The position numbers were made by a program, and so were the translations under genes. Shown one piece after another: positions 35,573 to 46,639 of a stretch of 64,000 nucleotides of DNA. The notes beneath the pieces were generated by a model. The model was not told the origin of the DNA. It made no database searches and saw only the letters and a program-made list of their open reading frames with translations. The DNA comes from Paracentrotus lividus (lineage: Eukaryota; Echinodermata; Echinoidea; Camarodonta; Echinidae): contig CALNVZ010003426.1 of the NCBI GenBank assembly GCA_940671915.1, forward strand, positions 20,182,131 to 20,246,130. The letters are read 5' to 3'. How positions within the stretch are numbered: position 1 is the first letter of the stretch; each line of letters opens with the position of its first letter.

Positions 35573-37684
35573 CCATTCATTGCTTACAAATTATTGAAAG
35601 TGATTTGGCTTAATTACAATATCGGCATCTAAAATAATAAGTAAAAATCAATTGTCTCACTCCTAATTTTTTTTTTTTTTTTTTTACATGATCCTCTAAA
35701 GGTTGTTATCAGAAGAGTGGTACATACGGTTGTTTCTACGAGACGCTTATTTTAAGTAGGGTCGATGTAAAAGGGTACCTAAAAAAAATACATTACCTGT
35801 TGGTCAGAAGGTTGGAGATATTTTGTTTGTTGCTATTATTCGAGACTGGTTATTATCTCGAGAAAAAAAAAATCCGGGGAAGGAAGAATAAAAAGTTTGT
35901 CAAATATATACAATGCAATTTTTGCAATTTTTCATATTTCGGGCGCGCCTTTTAACAGGTGGGAAAGACATTCATTGCCCATGAAATGCGTCTCAGGTAT
36001 AGGGAGTTTTTTAACGTATACGGCATTGGTCTCTAATAGGTTAAGGGTTGAAGTAAAATTAAGTGGCGTGGAGTGCGGGGGGGGGGGGGTGGTTTTCAGT
36101 TTTTTCAGCAAACGTGTTACAAAAGCGAAAAAATAATTTGTGATTTTTATTAGTGTTCAGCTAACTTTGGCAAGCCCTCCATTTAAAAAAACGCTACAGG
36201 AAGTGAGATCGGTGAAAATTGAAATATTTCATTTTTTACATGTATACTGTAAAAACAAGCGAAATCATAAAAAACACTTTTAGGGTACATGCAGGTATAT
36301 GGACGCAGGTAATGGGAACTGAGAAAAATCATGTCGTGGACCGTCAGCGTGACCGGTGACGTGTGAGACACATAATGTTGTTAATATGAACTGTATACGA
36401 ATAATGTAGGTGAGAGATCAGTGCCGAAATTTCTCTGAGAAAATGGCTGAAAACCAACAGGTAGTAAAACTTACAGCATTTTTTAACTGATGTAATTTGA
36501 TATTACAGAATGTGATGGTGAAAGAGTGTTTGAGGGGGTAACTCAATTGTTTTGTATATTTTAGTATATTATATTTCATTTTATCATATAGCGTGTACAG
36601 GTCAATTTGTTTTAGTGAAGGGGTACAATGTGGATTGAATGCTTGAACGCCGAATCATTAGTGCAGGTAATATGGGATCTAAAATGGGGAAATGATTCTG
36701 GTATTTGTATTGGGAGAGGCAATCTCTTTGTACGATTTTTTTGGGTATATTCACAGTATGATTATATAAATAATTTATTGTAGGCTATATTGATTGTATA
36801 AGAAAATAATATTTAAATGATATTAAAAAAATAAATAATTGAAAAATAAAAACAAGGAATATTAATTATAGTCAAGTATTACTGAAGGGTCTTACATTTC
36901 AAATGATATCTAAAAGTTAATGATTTTCAAACTTTAGCAAATCACAGCATGTAGAGTCATTGATTTTTAAAAAACATAATAAAGATGTTGTATAATTACC
37001 TACTTGAAAATGGATGTGGCATTTGTAATGGTAAAATTTAAATTGAAGACAGGGGGGTTGGTGATAATTTTTTTTCTAAACAAAAGTTAGAGCAGTAGTT
37101 AGTTGATATAATAAGATTAGACTGTGTGTCATTTTGTAATTTTATGCAAATTAGGCAAATGAGCTTAGGGTGCCAATAACTTGCATGTAAACATTATACT
37201 TTATAATTTGCGGCTTAATGAAAATGTTTATGTAACGTTTGTGGTAATTCATTAAGATATTTATTTTGGCTGAGAGTCTAAAACTTTTGGGGAAGTATAA
37301 TGTCCATGTTTGTAAAAATGAATAAGAATTTTGAACAGTCGAAAAATTTGAAGCCTCTAGACATAAATCTAAGTTAGTTAGCCTAAAGATTTTTTATTTC
37401 TTATTTTATTATTTTTTAAAAATATAATTTAGGGCATACTGAATATTTGTTTGTTGAATGAAAAAAGGTTAAGAAATGAATCTTAAGAATACGAACCCTA
37501 TTCATTTTCTGACCCATTAACTTCGGACAACTTTTTTTCAATTTCGGACCTATAGTAGAATCCATATATAGAACTATATCATAGTAACTTCGTACTTGTA
37601 TATCTCCTGGAAACAAGTAACGGTCTGCAATTTATATACACTGTTTGTCATAAAGGTGGAATTTCTTTTTTGTCCAGCGACGTT

Positions 37685-37864
37685 ATGTTGTCGGCTTTAA
37701 TTTTTTTAATGTGTTTAACGCTTTCACTTTCGGATCTGGATATAACTTCGGGGAATTATTTAAACAACTCATTTGCCAAACGAGATGGTATTTTTCGTCA
37801 TTTTTATTTTTGTGGTTTTTGTTTAGACGCACCAAAGGCGATAGTCAGTCCAGGAAACGTCTGA
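37685..37864 (+). CDS. candidate short secreted peptide ORF, unknown
   Basis: 59 codons from the ATG at 37685. The first 16 residues (MLSALIFLMCLTLSLS) look like a signal peptide. They are followed by a polar stretch with an N-glycosylation sequon NNS, a dibasic KR in NNSFAKRDG, and two cysteines close together (FCGFC). The layout resembles a small secreted precursor, but AT-rich DNA easily yields hydrophobic starts and no family is recognised. A GATGGTATTT donor-like site inside the ORF leaves open that only the first 38 codons are exonic. Confidence 0.2.
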   Translation: MLSALIFLMCLTLSLSDLDITSGNYLNNSFAKRDGIFRHFYFCGFCLDAPKAIVSPGNV

Positions 37865-38970
37865 CGTGTAAGTTGTTTCAAGTAAAATCTATATTAATGG
37901 TTACAAGCTCGACTGTTTGTAGGAGTAGGGATCAAAATTTATTTTGATAGGGTTCAACAATTGATTTTATTCATTTTACATGGAATTTTATATTTCCTAT
38001 AAATTGTTTGTAAATATCAACAAACATAAATCAAAGTATATTATGATAGTTAGGATTATATCAATACCTTGTAATAACAAATAGGCTAAAAAGAAAATCC
38101 GGGAAATGATTGATAATTAAGGGTTAAGGTTTTTTTTTTTTTTTTTTTTTTTATTTCTTTGTTTTTAGCATAAAGGTGGAATATATTCGGAATTTTCACA
38201 ATCACTATTATTATTCGAATAGACAAGAGACCAAAGCTTTTAAAATAGATTTAAACTTAAAAAATATAATAATATAAGAACGAAGAACGCTTTGGACTGC
38301 GGGGGTTTGATCGGGGCGGGTAAACAAAAAAGGGGGCCCAAATGAGAGAAAAATGACAAAATGGGCATCATGCGGGTTAAAAAAACTTTTTGTGGAAAAA
38401 ATAAGTGATGGTTAAAAGAATGTTAAATATAGCCAGGGCGAAAGTAAAAGCAGGGACCAAAAATGTCAGAAATTAAAGGGAGAAAACATGTCGTAGCTAG
38501 GAAAAATAATTCCAACCTTCGTTTACATTTCAGACTTCGAGGGGCAATCACAAAAGCGTTGAAAGTTTGTTTGTTTGTTGTTTTTTCGCTTTCGGCGTAA
38601 TCTTTGTTTTGTTTTGTATGTTGTGGTGTGTTAAAATTTAGATAATTAGTTTAAAATTATAGCAATTTTGTCTGGAGCTTATTATTTCTCGTCCCTGACT
38701 TACTGGTATGTTTTGATTGTTTATGGTTGTGTATTTGGATGGCGCTTTCAATCTGTGTTGAAGCGAAGATCGATTCAAAGATTTTTGTACCTTTTATTGG
38801 TTTGCTTGGTTTATAACTGAGCAATTATTATTGGTTCTACAAGATCGAATAAAAAAAATAAACATTAAACAAAACAAACAAATGAGGAATATTTTATAAC
38901 ATCAAAAAAGATTTATTCTATCAGTATTTAGGAATAATTAAAATACAGACTAGGAATAAATAAGCATGTC

Positions 38971-40323
38971 ATGGCTCCAGGCACTAATATATTTTTAAAG
39001 GTAAGTGACAAGCAAATGGTTTTTACGATGAATTGCATCTTAAGAGGCATCCTTCGATACTTGCAATCAGTGTTTATGCAAAAGACCGTGCAATTATCTC
39101 AGTTCTACAGCTCAATGTTAAAAGGAGGACGTGGCAGCGAACATATAAAGTTCTGCAGACGAAAGACGAATGCGAGGTCAGTTTTGCTAGTTACTAATCA
39201 ATACGCATTAAAGTTTTATTATTATTTACATATTTGTATAATCAATTACCATTGTTTTCTTTAAAGATAAATATAAAAAGCATATATTATTTAGTTACTG
39301 GATTAAAGTAGGAGTTTTAGATTTGCTTTGGTAGAATTCTTTAATTTTATAACATATTTTTATCTTTCTGGTCTGAAACAAGCTAACTATTCATTGCCAA
39401 ATAATTTGTGATATATTTATTGTGTGTTAATAATGCGTTTGTGGAAACTTGTTTAAATTACGTGCGAAGTAACCTGTGACATAAATTCCGATCTATTGGG
39501 TATAGCTATCAGAATGTTATACAATTACGACATTTGCAGCTCTCGAAAACATTTTATATAAGCCATTTTGGTTAAAGTGAGTAACAAAATGTAAGAGGAT
39601 CATTTAATGAGTTGGAGCATTACAACTACGACGCCCATACGCAGCGGGGAAGTGAAGGGGCTAACGAAGAAAGAGAAAGGACGAAGGAACACGAAACATC
39701 AATACGACAAAGGAGAGAATGTTTGGTGGAGGACAATTACAATTCAGAGCAGAAGAAGAAGGTAAAATCAAGAAACAAACAGCAAGAATAGTATTGGATT
39801 AGGAGACATTGTGAATTATGAACTGAATTTGACCTAGGTGAGAGGAATGACTGAGGTGAGCACTGGCATTCAGACTTCAGTTTCAACCTAACTTGAGTCT
39901 AATTAAAATCAGGTTCACTGAAACTGTTCTTTAATAAACGTCAATTTTTGATTAGAATTCAAGAAATATAAAATAAATTGATATAGTTGTCTTGGTATGT
40001 CCATGTCATAAAAAAGTGGAGGGGAGGCTGTTGCATCGAGTTGAAATATAAAGAAAATAAATTAGTTGAATAAATTGTGTACATGTAATAACCTAAATTG
40101 AAAAAATTCCATGGATTATTTATATTTTATATTACAAGGTCCTTAGATCAGAATATGTCATTGAAATCTTTGAAGTTACGTTTTGTGTAAAGAGGAGTTG
40201 AATATTCGATTAAATGTGAAATATTTAAAGCATTGTGTAATTTTTTGTTGTTCATTTCATTATTTTCAGGAGGATGGATACATTTGTGAAGTGTCACAGC
40301 CTGAATCAGATATGGTGTTATGA
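38971..40323 (+). CDS. candidate four-exon small gene, unknown product
   Basis: Four segments have phase-compatible splice sites. Exon 1 is 38971-39000 (ATGGCTCC..., donor GTAAGT). Exon 2 is 39103-39176 (acceptor ATTATCTCAG, donor GTCAGT). Exon 3 is 39596-39761 (acceptor AATGTAAG, weak; donor GTAAAA). Exon 4 is 40270-40323 (acceptor ATTATTTTCAG, ends at TGA). Phases 0, 2 and 0 match at each junction. The predicted protein is about 107 residues, strongly charged in exon 3 (Glu/Arg/Lys-rich, EGANEERERTKEHETS). In another frame after exon 4, 40350-40470 reads YDPETRLCAGVKKEVWW, which also looks coding. No homologue recognised; chance assembly is possible. Confidence 0.2.
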
Positions 40324-40486
40324 TAGATGGAAAACATGAGACAAAGAGGGAGCTATATACGATCCAGAAACGAGATTATGTGCAGGAGTCAAAAAAGAAG
40401 TGTGGTGGAATAATTTCAAGTTGTTATTAAACAATTATGATTTTATCAATGAGGAAGTTAGTTATTTAAATTGAGGTAAAGAAGCG

Positions 40487-40511
40487 NNNNNNNNNNNNNN
40501 NNNNNNNNNNN
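40487..40511. other. assembly gap, 25 N
   Basis: Exactly 25 N. The sequence resuming at 40512 matches the inside of the zinc-finger gene at about 31583, not anything just left of the gap. Confidence 0.95.
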
Positions 40512-40804
40512 TGTCTCTCTGCTAATTGATGGGTCCTCTTGTGTTTTCTCAATTCTTTCTCATTGAGGAATTGAGCTTTGCATATTGTGCATTCAAAACG
40601 CAGTTCTTCATCACTAAGTGGTTTGTGCATGCCTGATGATTTCGTTGATGACGTTCAAACAATCTTTTCGGCTAAATGTTTTCCCACAATCATCGCAAAC
40701 GTATAGCACACGTTGCCCATGCAAGATAGTTCATGACGCATCAAGTTTGACTTGACAGTAAATGTTGCATCGCAGGTATTACAGTTGAATGTTGGGGAAT
40801 CCAT
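40512..40804 (-). CDS. C2H2 zinc-finger protein, N-terminal part (cut by gap)
   Basis: Opens at the ATG 40804-40802. Finger 1 contains FNCNTCDATFTVKSNLMRH, finger 2 CDDCGKTFSRKDCL followed after a one-base shift by RHQRNH, and finger 3 FECTICKAQFLNEKELRKHK. All fit C-x2-C-x12-H-x3-5-H. The frame slips once or twice and the 3' part runs into the gap; a fourth finger is found in the other copy at 31516-31578. Probably a nucleic-acid-binding protein of the Polinton. It sits just inside the right terminal repeat and is oriented toward the polymerase. Confidence 0.75.
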
Positions 40805-41796
40805 GCTTCGTAATGATGTTAAGAAAGTCTGTAATAAGTAAATCTATATCGTATTGATAATAGTGTTGAAGGATTGATAACTCCGCTGATATCTTCTTCT
40901 AAGTTCAGATGAGGACTAAAATGATCAAAGTTCTTGACTCACTGTGGTTTAAATATACCGCCACGAACCCTCAATGTACTATTACATAATGACCAGGGGA
41001 TCCCCACATTGAGCGATCCCAAACTAGTCTCAGCTTGTTGTCTACTTATTGATTTATCAAGTCTTTATTCTTTGTTTGTCTTTGTGTTTATACGTCGGGT
41101 TAATTGAGCTATCAATGGCAGAAATTTTACAAAACCATTGCATTGCGCAATGTAAATACATGCAAGCGAAATCATCTTGGCAACAGTATCTAAGCGAAGA
41201 ACGAAAGATTTCATATAGTCATAACATAACTTGAAACCTAATACCTATACTAGTTCAAACCAGTTCAAACTAGTTGAATAAAATATTATCAAATATAAAA
41301 AAAAACAAACAAACAAACAAACAAATAAACAAAAACAAATGATAATGATAATGTATAAAATTCAAATAAACAAGACAAGAACAATAAGTAGAAAAAAAAT
41401 TATACAAAACACAACAACAAAACAAAACTATCGGCGTCTTATTGGGTGATCATGGAGGAAAAATAGCGCTCATATATATTTATCTACATTTTCATTGAAG
41501 AAAAATAAAGGGTCATTGGTTACAGATACACAGGATATTGTGGGTAAATTATTGTCCATCATTTGCCTTTACCATGTTTACTCTTTAACGTATACCATCA
41601 CATTATGTATCACGTCTCCAAGATTGTCACATTTTAATTCTCCTTAATTATTCATTTAACATCTTGTCTTCTTCAGTAGGGTAGTTCAGTCAATGATTAA
41701 AACCGTTTTCGTTTTTCACCTGATCTGAAATATTATCACTGTTTCCTAATACATCTTTTTTTTTGCATCAGAATCCATTATACATCTATAAATATC
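40805..41796. other. Polinton right subterminal region
   Basis: Non-coding sequence between the zinc-finger ATG and the right terminal repeat; would hold the zinc-finger promoter. A tract of (AAAC)n lies at 41299-41340. Confidence 0.5.
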
Positions 41797-42046
41797 TTCG
41801 TTTAGACCACCTGTTCGAACCGTCGATTGTCGTTTGGTCGATTGGTCGATTTGCTAAATTTAACCAACTATTCATTGTATAGATTGCATTACTGGATATT
41901 TTTTCAACGTAATCCACTTTAAATCTGTGTATACTCATGAACTTCTTATGACCTTTTCTTGTTGAACAACAATATTTTTCTAGTTGATTCATTTCATTTT
42001 CAGCGATTTTGTTAAACTTTTGAGCTGCTACGATACTCATTTGCAT
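41786..42046 (-). CDS. possible small TIR-encoded ORF (3), right copy
   Basis: 86 codons starting MQMSIVAAQKFNKIAENEMN, of ordinary composition, with KYCCSTRKGHKKF and a basic C-terminus (SKRRYL). The corresponding left-repeat DNA (21943-22224) preserves much of the peptide in shifted frames, so it is either a real duplicated gene read through sequencing errors or conserved DNA that is not coding. No family recognised. Confidence 0.3.
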   Translation of the reverse strand: MQMSIVAAQKFNKIAENEMNQLEKYCCSTRKGHKKFMSIHRFKVDYVEKISSNAIYTMNSWLNLANRPIDQTTIDGSNRWSKRRYL

Positions 42047-44451
42047 CTAAACAACCACGGTGAACACCATAGGATTGACCGTGGATAAAATCATCATATG
42101 ATGGAAAATAAAGGCACACTCTTACACTTTATATTATAGGGTATGGTTCATACAGAGGTTAAAATTATAGTTTGTGCCCAAATCATGTCTTTCCATAAAT
42201 AAGTTACAATGGCTAAATTACAATAATCATCCATAAACTTTCGACCATATACCATATCTCAATGTACTTTACTTTTATTTGTATCTTCTTTTCTGAACAC
42301 ATCTATTATACACATATCCCGTGTCTTTTAAAAGATGTGTTTAGCCACGCATTACTTTTAACTATTATTACGTTTACCCCAACAGAACCATTGGAGTCAC
42401 TGAAATTCTATCTATAACTTCCTTGAAGTAAACTGTTTTGTTACTACTTTTATCAAATTGTGAAATAAATCAGTGAGATCATCTACCAAACTAAAGTTAC
42501 AGCGCACGTTGTATCGGAAATAGAGCAGTCATGAAATCACACTGATTTTTTTGTTGTGATATATTCAACGCAAATTTTATTCTTCACCGTCCCAAAAATG
42601 CTCGAGTAGTAATCCCATCTATTACAGCTTTGAAAAGATGAACCACAGATGAAATGTGAATGCGGAAAGAAAAAAACAACACAACAACAATTGCTAACAG
42701 TATCAAATACAATAAATATAGTAATAAGGTGAAAGCGTAAAAAGAAAATATGAACAAAAAAACAAAAAACAACAACAACAACAACAACAAAACAGAGACA
42801 AAACAATAAACGAAAATAAAAACGGGTCCTCCTTCCTCTTACCTTAGATTAACATTAACAAAAACAAAACAATAATTGCATTTAAATTTCATTGTAATTT
42901 AATTCATGTTTTCAATTACAAATAATTATGATAAAAAAAAAAAATGTCGAAGACGATTTATCATGGTGTGATTATAATAATCACAAGAACAAATACGAAC
43001 AATGCTTATGTCACTTCGTTTTTCAAACTTTTAGCTGCAATTGTATTATGTTAAATTTTAGCGAACACCTATATCCGCTATTCGAAAGACAACGCAATGT
43101 AAAAGTGAACACACTTTCCTCAACGTCGTCACCAAAAACATTTGGTAAACTTTAAATCAGATGATCTATCTGTCACTGCTATTTTTCAATTGATAGTTAC
43201 GAAATAAAAATTTACTTTATATAACCCACAGAATATTCTGTCACAACCCTAACCGAAATTGTTATAAACACATTTATTTTCAACGCAAACCCGAGCAACA
43301 CACGAACAAGTTAGCCAATTGCATCATTAAAGATCTGTTCATCCCTACAAAAACTGGAGAACTTCAGATTTTTAATAACAGACATAATTTAGTGGAGTGA
43401 AAAGGAATTGAAGTGCATTTTGAGCATATATCAATGACTATACTCCATTCACAAATAAAAGTTCTGCTCCTATTATTCTCTCTACAAATAGATCTGAACA
43501 AATGTGCTGGCTCTTATATCATCATTATTTCAACCGTGACGTCAACTCATGTACTATTCATCGCTATTGTGGCATCTCGTGTTTATTCATTGTATTGTAA
43601 AGACTGTAACTCTAACGAAACAGTGAGAGGTTTTGGAAATAAATGTATTTGCTGTTTGTTCATAATCCATTCAAGATATAAAACAACTCTTCCCACTTGT
43701 TTTTCTCTGCAAAGAGACAAATGAGACGTTATTATTTTATTCTTAGTATATTCATATATTATCATGCACAGGGGTATACTTGATTATAGTACAAAACAGA
43801 GCAACAACAAATTAAACACTTTAGCCGTTGCCTAGCAACGCAAAAAAAAATGAACATGGAAAGAACACCAATATACAGTAATCGCACCTACCATCTTACT
43901 AGCGAGCTTAACATCGCTGATCAGTACAAACGGTTGTGATATATTTTTTTTAAATTCTAATTGTCAGATCTATAATCTCTACTATCCATTAACTTCATGA
44001 TATCGATCATTATTTGTTCGGGATGTAGGTCTACACTTAACACATACTCAAATAAAGTCTTCTCTAATATGGTCTATTAAAGTAATCATGTCAATCCAAC
44101 CGTATGATGTCACCTCATGACTATTCATCGCTACTGTGGTATCTCGTGTTTATTCATGCTACGTATAATATTGCTACTGTACCATATCGTGACTTAAAAT
44201 CAAAGATAAATTGACAAACTCTATTTTAATACATTTTCCCCACGCTTCCATTGAAGATAGGTTATTCTTATTGCTATGCTGATCTTATTTTCAATGTCTG
44301 TTCATCGGAGAGCCGTCATTAAAGACGATCATCGCTTGAGTGATATGTTCATATTTTCATATTTTTACATTCTTATTTTTATATTCATATTTTCACTATT
44401 CAACATGTCAAATTTTCATAATCTTCTATTGTGAAATCTGTATAGCGTGTT

Positions 44452-44624
44452 GCATTATACCCTATATTGCGAAACCCTATATTGTCCGTAATAATGTATT
44501 GCTAAATCATATTCCTAGTATTGCAATAAATTATGTATTGCGTAATGTATACTAAGTATTGCGTAAGTATGTGTTGCGTAATTGGATACAAGTATTGCGT
44601 AATTATGTGTTGCGTAAGTGGATC
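44452..44624 (-). repeat. subterminal GTATTGCGTAAT-type array, right
   Basis: Mirror of the left array: GTATTGCGTAAT-like words about every 18 bp up to the tip hairpins. Confidence 0.8.
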
Positions 44625-44655
44625 CACAGGATCCACTCCGGTGCCGAAAGGCACC
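44618..44655 (-). repeat. two hairpins at the Polinton right tip
   Basis: GTGGATCC-ACA-GGATCCAC and GGTGCC-GAAA-GGCACC, mirror images of those at 19230-19267. Confidence 0.85.
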
Positions 44656-44668
44656 TACTATTACTACT

Positions 44669-44674
44669 CGTTTA
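44669..44674 (+). repeat. target-site duplication CGTTTA, right
   Basis: Directly follows ...TACTACT and repeats 19211-19216. Confidence 0.9.
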
Positions 44675-44703
44675 AATTTGAAAATGAACATTAAACACAC
44701 CCG
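44675..44703. mobile_element. MITE family A, copy 3, right tip
   Basis: ATTTGAAAATGAACATTAAACACACCC is the inverted end matching 18776-18815, which shows that the Polinton split this MITE about 29 bp from its right end. Confidence 0.85.
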
Positions 44704-44748
44704 TATCCACCATGCCACATCATCTCTAGGCTGTATCACAACAACTAG

Positions 44749-44870
44749 CCTACCCCTTGGACAATTACCCACAGGTCAACTACCCCTCCCCCCTAGCCCC
44801 CCCCCCCTTCCCGATAATCAGGGTTAAGTGTAGGGGATAGCTTTTTGGGAAGGGGAGGGGTAGTTGTCCT
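44749..44870. repeat. short foldback element, family C copy 2
   Basis: ACAACTAGCCTACCCCTTGGACAATTACCC at the left and GGGGAGGGGTAGTTGTCCT at the right, related to 9869-10007 and about 45 bp from the MITE tip. More diverged arms. Confidence 0.6.
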
Positions 44871-45306
44871 AGAAATCCTGTAGGCATTGATGCTAAGGTC
44901 AAAACTGGTAGTGCATCTATTTAGAGATGTAATTTCACATTAGGCGCTATATAAATCCAGATTAATGCCAATATGAAATAAATGAGAATCGATGTTACAC
45001 TCAGAGAGGTTTATACAAGATTGCACTTACATGATATCAGTTTCACATGATCAGAATCATCTTTATCTTCAATAAACACATTGCGTAATACTTCCTTCTA
45101 CAATAAGGAGGAAGTTATATATAGCCCTCAATAATTTAAAGCCTTGAATTGAGACTAAGACCCAGTGGTCAGTCCCGCTGGTCAGCTCGGCCTATAGACT
45201 AGCCAGTGGTTATTCAGACACGTACTTGCATCTGACCATTATGATTCCAGCCTCTCTGACCATCCAACATTGAGTAGAAATATAACAGGGAGGTGTGTCG
45301 CTCAAT
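44871..45306. other. gene-free stretch
   Basis: No coding or repeat signal, apart from several TGGTCAG/TGACCA words at 45165-45265. Confidence 0.35.
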
Positions 45307-45690
45307 GGAAGTTTCAACCACCATGCTTAGCAAACAGGAATATATCGGTATGTTTCTCTGGGATATGTTTCTCTTATATATATAAAAAATATATATTTAT
45401 CTTCATGTATATGATACTCTTTCATATGTTTCTCTTGCCTTTTATACCTTAAATTTGAAGCTGAGATAAATATGTATATCTCTTTCTATATGGAAGTTTT
45501 AGTCGCCATGCATAGCAAACAGGAATATATTGGTATGTTTCTCATGGATATCTTTCTATTATATATTTCTGTTTCATATATTTCTCTTATACATTTCTAT
45601 TCACTTTTATTTTTTTCTCTCTTACCTTGTGTACCATAAAATTCAAAATTGAGCTGAAATGTACCTCTTTCTCATCAATTAATTGTCTAC
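45307..45690 (+). repeat. tandem duplication, unit about 185 bp
   Basis: GGAAGTTT-A-CCATGC-TAGCAAACAGGAATATAT-GGTATGTTTCTC occurs at 45307 and 45491, each followed by the same TTTCATAT-TTTCTCTTA and a final GAGCTGA/GAAGCTGAG block. Confidence 0.7.
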
Positions 45691-45934
45691 ATTATGTTGA
45701 AGTCATTATCATCTGTATTTTATTCTCTTTTTTTTTATCATTTTTTTTTTTTATTGAATTTTTTTGTCTTAATTGAAAGATAAGATGCATTACATATCAA
45801 TGGTATTAAGTTCATTTCTTGTTTGTCTCCTTTTCATATTTTGTTTGCTTTGCACATGTGCTTGCAAAATCAACAAGCCGAATTCTCTCTCTCATCTACA
45901 CGTGACACGGGATCCGCCGAGTTCCCTTTCTACT

Positions 45935-46127
45935 TAGAATTGTGATATTGTCATGAATAGAGTAGTTATTTGATAAACAAATATTTAATGGAAAGTATAA
46001 TTTAAAGGGATTTTTTCCCCAGAAATATTCTGACACCAATAAACCAGATGATTGATTTATGCGTATGCCTATTTGTATCTTTATTCAGGTATTATCGATA
46101 TCTCACTCAAGTTTTAGTAAATTAATA
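45935..46127 (+). repeat. 192-bp direct repeat, left copy
   Basis: From TAGAATTGTGATATTGTCATG to AAGTTTTAGTAAATTAATA; repeated at 46640-46831 with a few per cent difference. Confidence 0.9.
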
Positions 46128-46639
46128 AGAGTGTGTTCAATGTCCAATTTCAAATTTATACGCCAACATGAATCATGATACAAAACGCAATTACAAAACG
46201 CTGATATAAAGAAAAACAAAGAGGGTCTTCATTGTCCCCCATCCCCGGTCGTAAAAATAAACGTGTTTCAAATCTCAATTTAAATTTATACGCCGAAAAT
46301 TTAAACGCCAAAAAAGTTGCGTTTACAAACACAATCAGCTTCAATTTTACGACCTTGAGCATCGCGATTGCAACGAAATGCGACATTGAACAGGATTGAG
46401 TTTTCAAACGTGTTTAAATGTGCTCTCGCAATGGAAGCTTCCGGTGCAATTGAAAAAAGGAGAAGATATTTGTTTTTTGAGAGTGGGGAATTTAAAGACG
46501 ATCGACGTATAAACACGTTTAAATTTTGGACACTGAACGGTGCACCGCTGATCGCGTTTGTGTTTGTGTTTTGTGATTGCGTTTTGTATCATGATTCATG
46601 TTGGCGTATAAATTTGAAACTGGACATTGAACACACTCT
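46128..46639. mobile_element. MITE family A, copy 2 (512 bp)
   Basis: AGAGTGTGTTCAATGTCC ... GGACATTGAACACACTCT with TA on both sides (46126-46127, 46640-46641). Same length as the copy at 316-827 and almost identical over the whole length, including a 97-101-codon chance ORF. Its position is exactly at the junction of the two 192-bp direct repeats. Confidence 0.9.

Larger units (their letters stand above)
35573..40486. other. AT-rich segment between the internal repeat copy and the second gap
   Basis: No similarity to the rest of the element was seen. It could be flank of another Polinton copy brought in by gap filling. Holds a G-run (36079-36090), a T-run (38131-38151) and the candidate small genes listed separately. 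Confidence 0.45.
19217..44668. mobile_element. Polinton/Maverick element (degraded, partly misassembled)
   Basis: Ends are AGTAGTAATAGTAGGTGCC and its exact reverse complement, flanked by a 6-bp direct repeat. The element codes for a family-B protein-primed DNA polymerase. These three traits together define Polintons, virus-related self-synthesising transposons. Terminal inverted repeats are about 3 kb, longer than the few hundred bases usual for the group. A zinc-finger gene lies next to the polymerase. The retroviral-type integrase, FtsK/HerA-type ATPase, cysteine protease and capsid genes of complete Polintons were not found in any frame I read. The span includes two 25-N gaps and a third copy of the right repeat (32760-35572), so 25,452 bp overstates the real length. 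Confidence 0.9.
41797..44668 (-). repeat. Polinton right terminal inverted repeat
   Basis: Inverted copy of 19217-22222 ending at the exact tip CCTACTATTACTACT. It differs mainly by lost single bases. Confidence 0.9.

Noticed and set aside
35573..40486. Search for Polinton integrase, ATPase and capsid genes
   Set aside because: Frames here are short and AT-driven; no motif of those families was visible. Gaps prevent a firm statement of absence.
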